A DNA stretch of 10,821 nt, taken from Jimgerdemannia flammicorona. Its lineage: Eukaryota > Mucoromycota > Endogonomycetes > Endogonales > Endogonaceae. The translations under genes were made by a program, and so were the position numbers. The stretch is from assembly GCA_003990745.1 (NCBI GenBank), contig RBNI01006941.1, positions 1-10,821 of the forward strand. Reading direction: 5' to 3'. The notes beneath the pieces were generated by a model, which did not search any database, was not told where the DNA came from, and saw only the letters and a list, made by a program, of their open reading frames with translations. Positions 7,855 through 10,821 of this stretch are shown here, piece after piece. The first letter of the stretch is position 1. Every line of letters begins with the position of its first letter.

Positions 7855-8300
7855 TGACTACTAAACTATAATACTATATTATATTATTATATTAGAAATC
7901 AGATTCAGATACTATAATTAAATATCTATTCCCTAATTATTATTCCTAATTCAGATCAATTGTTATAATATTTATTATTAGTTTTATTATATATATTAGT
8001 AATAGAATTATTATATTTATTTAAAATTTTAATAAAAAATAACAGAAAGATTTAATATATATATATATATATTGAGGACAATATAAAAAAATAGTAGATG
8101 AGATAAAAATAATAAAAGAGAAGATGATAAAGATAGAAGATAAAGATAGAGAAAATGAAAAAAAGAATAGAAAGAATAAGAGGTAAGACTAAAATGTTGA
8201 ATAATGAGAAGATATTAGAGAATAAGGTAAAACATATAGTCAATGAAGGAAGAAGTAGGCAAAGGAGATGAAATAGGCAAAGAACTTAAAATTGGAGGCA

Positions 8301-9730
8301 AAATAAAATTCCAACCATATCTTGTCATGAGCATTGATGGACACCTGCTATGTCTAAAACTCCTTGATCAAGTAACCAGCTTACTAAAGCATAATGACCC
8401 TTGTTGAAGACCGTCATCAGTAATTACTATCAGACAATGCTGAAATATGATAATTCGTCGATAATCCTCAAGAATAGTTTCAGGCCAATCATTAGCACAC
8501 TTCCAAAGCAACAGCACTTATTGTTATACGCCTGTTCAATCAAAGTCAGTCAATTTCGACTCTAAAGCCTCCAGTGGCCTCGATATCGAAAAGAACCTTC
8601 GTTAAGTGTGTTATCACGGGTTATTGGTCAAAAACGGTGATAATCGATGCAGGAGTCACATTGCTGTTCGTATCATCACCAAACAGCTTGGTAGTGTCTT
8701 AAAACTTCAAATGAATAAGGCGAGAAACTTTATTACGTGTCCATAACACGGACAAAGGATGCGCCAGGGTCTTGAGGTTGATCATGATGGAGATAAGCGT
8801 CAGCGCCATCGCAGAGGGAAATAGTGGGCGGACGACGCTTTACATGGTACTAGAACATGGGCAGGCCAGTGGCGCTGATAAGAAACGTTTTTAATTCCGA
8901 TCGAGCCCACAAACCGCTTCGTAAACATCGATTGGCTTCAGCCGATCAGCGTTGGACTTCGGCAATATGGTGACACAATCTAATTTTCGGTCATCCAAGA
9001 GTGTCTTTAGAAAAATTCGGAACGGCGGACGTCGTCACGTGAACGGCAACACTGCGTGGAAAAAAAACATCCGATGCATTACGGGGGGCGTTAGAATTAC
9101 CTGTCTAAGTGTACATTCTCTCAAGACTTAATCCGCAGACTATGGAAGGAGGGGGTTTAACGGTGTCCGTTGCGCATAAAAAAATAATAGAGATTGCAAA
9201 GCCTCGCCCATCATTGGTGGCGCTAGCTTTCTGACGTTTCATGGACTCCTGTTTCTTTTGACTGTTTCGAAAGAAAGAAAGAATCACCACAAAACACCTT
9301 TTGGAACATACCGATCGTCACGCACGGGCCCGCTTTATTACCCTCGGTGCGGTAATTAAGCTCATGGATGGAGCGCGCGCTATTTAGATTATGGAAGGGT
9401 AGATGGAACCTATCGAAACTTGTCGCAGCTGTATAATTTTGTTGCAGCAGCTCCATTGCCGACGTACTGGTGTTCGGTGGTTTGCAAGCTCCAATCTAAC
9501 TATTATTTGTTCGCTTGAGAGAAATAACGTCGACTTATTCTTTCTTCTGTTATATTGTAACTCGGAGGATGTAGCGTGCTTATTTTTATATTTTATCTTT
9601 ACGTTTAAATTGCTCAAAACTTCAATATTACCGAGTCGGCACCGCCTTCCAGTGATTCGGCTACGGCACTAACTCATGGACGGCACCGACTCGTTTTTGT
9701 TGGTCAAGTTAACTTAGGATTTTTCTAGGG
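8301..9730. other. Intergenic region of balanced composition; no gene seen
   Basis: Composition is close to even and CpG is common, unlike the block to the left. Only short open frames exist (under 90 codons, overlapping on both strands near 9105-9672), with no recognisable domains and no consistent coding character. Small sites noticed are an inverted repeat TTATCAC/GTGATAA (8611-8617 and 8637-8643), a short hairpin at 8930-8947, a CACGTG palindrome at 9036-9041 and a GAAA tract near 9270. It probably contains the upstream control region of the F-box gene. An intron-rich gene with short exons cannot be ruled out by eye. Confidence 0.5.
9632..9693 (+). repeat. Inverted repeat with 13-base arms followed by TTTTT
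   Basis: The arms CGAGTCGGCACCG (9632-9644) and CGGCACCGACTCG (9681-9693) pair at 11 of 13 positions, with a 2x2 A/C mismatch inside, around a 36-base spacer. Both arms also share the direct octamer CGGCACCG. TTTTT follows the second arm directly (9694-9698), so the transcript would end in a hairpin and U tract. It could be a structured RNA, a dimeric regulator site or a small transposon relic. It lies about 195 bases before the F-box start codon. Confidence 0.6.
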
Positions 9731-9887
9731 CCTCTTTCCTTTCCTTGCAGCATTGTAGAGTTTTCCATCCACCGAAATCTCCAGAGCTGTGCCTTGCCTC
9801 CCGACGCATTTTCTGCCTTTAAAATACCCCCTCAATGCACACCTCCCCTGTCAATGTACAGTTTCCAATCTTAAGCCTTTATCCTTT
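9731..9887 (+). promoter_or_regulatory. Probable core promoter and 5' leader of the F-box gene
   Basis: A pyrimidine tract (9731-9746) ending TTGCAG at 9750 is followed by a TATA-like TTTAAAATA at 9818-9826, about 62 bases before the start codon. CT tracts near transcription starts are common in filamentous fungi. The same CT tract plus CAG could instead be a 3' splice site of a leader intron. No upstream ATG in the gene's frame occurs after the GTG at 9789. Confidence 0.35.
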
Positions 9888-10778
9888 ATGTCAACATCCA
9901 CCGTTCGCTGCGCTGTTGTTTCCTGCCCATTTTGCGGTTCGTATCCCGTAACAAAACCAAAGACATATAAATACACACCGACCGATACCAAAGTGTGTGT
10001 CCTGATACGCCACGACGATGGGGCATCATGGTTAGTCCAACGCAACGGCCGGCTCAACCGCTATGGTTTTGTGGAATTTGCCGTAACGTCGTTCGAAGGG
10101 AGCGGCAAAAAATTGCCTGCGGCCAATTTTCAAAAGCAATATGACGTAGCCCCTGTACGTTTCAACGGAGATCATCCTCATGGCATCATGGCTCATGAGC
10201 GTTGTTACGATTACGTCGTCGAGTGTTACCGCCGTAAAAATTCGGAGGTAGCAAACGAATGCAAGGAAGCAGAGATACTCTATGGAACTTTATCCAACAA
10301 CATAGACCAAATCGGCCGGCTCATCGATGGCGACTACCGCGATGCCGACTTTGCCGACGACCCGATCTACAGGCACATTAATTATCCACCAGTTCACCCA
10401 CCCTGTCTCCCGCGCATGAGAGATACAAAGTCGATCTCCTGCTCTTCCATGGCCCGGTCTTTCCTCTCCGGTAATCTGTGCATATTGCCGGCCGAAATTT
10501 TACTCCTTGTTTTCCGTGAGTGTTTGGCATCTGACGCCCTCTCATTGCGGCGCACCTGCGGCCGATTGGCGAACGTCGCCCTCGGCGAAAACTTGCGATG
10601 GTACGAACATGCGTCGAAAGAATTCTCTGACCTGATCGGTGCCCTTGTTCAAGATAAGGAGGTGGACTGGATGTTGTACAGCGCTTGGATCGAGAGCCAC
10701 ATCACTAACATAAAAAAGAGCATTCATATAAACGTCGTGTTAAAAGAATCTGAAACGTTTAGGACACTCTTGTATTAG
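9888..10778 (+). CDS. F-box protein with Cys/His-bearing N-terminal region
   Basis: The 296-residue frame starts at ATG 9888-9890 and ends at TAG 10776-10778. The frame is open further upstream to a GTG at 9789, but no earlier in-frame ATG exists, so 9888 is the likely start. Residues 197-241 fit the F-box: LCILPAEILLLVFRECL, then ALSLRRTCGRLANVA and a terminal LRWYEH, matching LPxEILxxIF, the LRxxCxxL helix and the closing Trp. F-box proteins bind Skp1 and bring substrates to SCF ubiquitin ligases. The N-terminal part has CPFC (13-16) and HERCY (103-107), a layout like the H-x2-C-W/Y found in many ascomycete F-box proteins and possibly metal-binding. The tail after the F-box (242-296) is short, with no leucine-rich or WD repeats. 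The substrate is unknown. No intron is needed to explain the frame, although CCGTGAGTG near 10516 resembles a donor site. Confidence 0.8.
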   Translation: MSTSTVRCAVVSCPFCGSYPVTKPKTYKYTPTDTKVCVLIRHDDGASWLVQRNGRLNRYGFVEFAVTSFEGSGKKLPAANFQKQYDVAPVRFNGDHPHGIMAHERCYDYVVECYRRKNSEVANECKEAEILYGTLSNNIDQIGRLIDGDYRDADFADDPIYRHINYPPVHPPCLPRMRDTKSISCSSMARSFLSGNLCILPAEILLLVFRECLASDALSLRRTCGRLANVALGENLRWYEHASKEFSDLIGALVQDKEVDWMLYSAWIESHITNIKKSIHINVVLKESETFRTLLY

Positions 10779-10798
10779 ATGTGGCGGAACTTCAGAAC

Positions 10799-10821
10799 TT
10801 TTTTTTTTTTTTTTTTTTTTT
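10799..10821. repeat. Poly(T) run of at least 23 at the window edge
   Basis: A pure T run begins 20 bases after the F-box stop codon and reaches the window end. It reads as poly(A) on the minus strand, so it could be the tail of a minus-strand retroelement whose body lies to the right. It could also be a simple homopolymer or an assembly edge. Confidence 0.7.

Larger units (their letters stand above)
6901..8300. other. AT-rich non-coding block, probable relics of other repeats
   Basis: No domain or believable frame was found on either strand. The block keeps the extreme A+T of the copia remnant, with TA-dinucleotide runs throughout. It contains a three-copy decamer at 7101-7130, a 34-base tandem repeat at 7775-7854 and a purine-skewed stretch at about 8085-8290. 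It may include a 3' LTR of the copia element, but no copy of the 3230-3600 sequence could be matched by eye. Composition returns to normal near 8300. Confidence 0.6.

Noticed and set aside
7962..8043. TGTTAT...ATAACA ends suggesting a tiny inverted-repeat element or LTR fragment
   Set aside because: The arms are almost pure A/T, so matches of this length are expected by chance here.
8243..8410. Short open frame crossing the right edge of the AT-rich block
   Set aside because: About 55 codons, starting in purine-skewed DNA and ending in unique DNA; it appears to span a junction and has no recognisable motif.
9105..9672. Short frames on both strands in the intergenic region
   Set aside because: They overlap one another, are under 90 codons, and show no domain, start context or composition favouring any of them.
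9632..9698. Resemblance of the hairpin arm to the last stem of a Cas9 guide scaffold
   Set aside because: Only a dozen bases match. No other scaffold part, repeat array or cas gene is present, and the context is a fungal genome. The likeness is chance.
9789..9887. N-terminal extension of the F-box protein from position 9789
   Set aside because: The codon at 9789 is GTG, not ATG, and the added residues are unremarkable; the first in-frame ATG is at 9888.

Overview
The window looks like nuclear DNA of a filamentous fungus, most likely an ascomycete. The evidence is a degenerate Ty1/copia element carrying the double-strand C-to-T and G-to-A decay typical of repeat-induced point mutation (RIP), a fungal-type non-LTR retrotransposon, an F-box gene of the kind common in filamentous ascomycetes, and abrupt switches between GC-rich and very AT-rich blocks. 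No genus can be named from sequence alone.

Layout, left to right. (1) About 1-3115, GC-rich: the 5' part of a LINE on the minus strand. It has a 5' UTR, an intact 569-codon ORF1 and the first 399 codons of ORF2. The ORF2 part holds the apurinic-type endonuclease and the linker toward the reverse transcriptase, which lies off the left edge. ORF2 has one in-frame TGA inside the endonuclease and is otherwise open to the edge. (2) About 3116-3230: a short coding-like piece on the plus strand with weak ankyrin-repeat character, ending near a GTAAG. (3) About 3230-8300, only roughly 20-25 % GC by eye: a RIP-type graveyard. Its core (about 3600-6900) is a plus-strand copia element in which gag, protease, integrase and reverse transcriptase can still be read in order through stops and frameshifts. 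The remainder (about 6900-8300) is non-coding AT-rich DNA with small tandem repeats and a purine-skewed block. (4) About 8300-9730, balanced composition: no gene seen, apart from a hairpin followed by T5. (5) 9888-10778, plus strand: an intact single-exon F-box gene of 296 codons. (6) A poly(T) run at the right edge.

The main story is contrast in age and mutational state. An almost intact LINE lies directly against a copia element destroyed by transitions on both strands, including its RT catalytic Asp-Asp (now Asn-Asn). The elements and the F-box gene do not form a pathway. The F-box protein is inferred to be a substrate adaptor of an SCF ubiquitin ligase. I found no CRISPR array, tRNA, rRNA or defence system, and nothing that clearly amounts to a new biological system. 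The most unusual points are the LINE's ORF1 and ORF1/ORF2 junction, and the Cys/His-bearing N-terminal region of the F-box protein.
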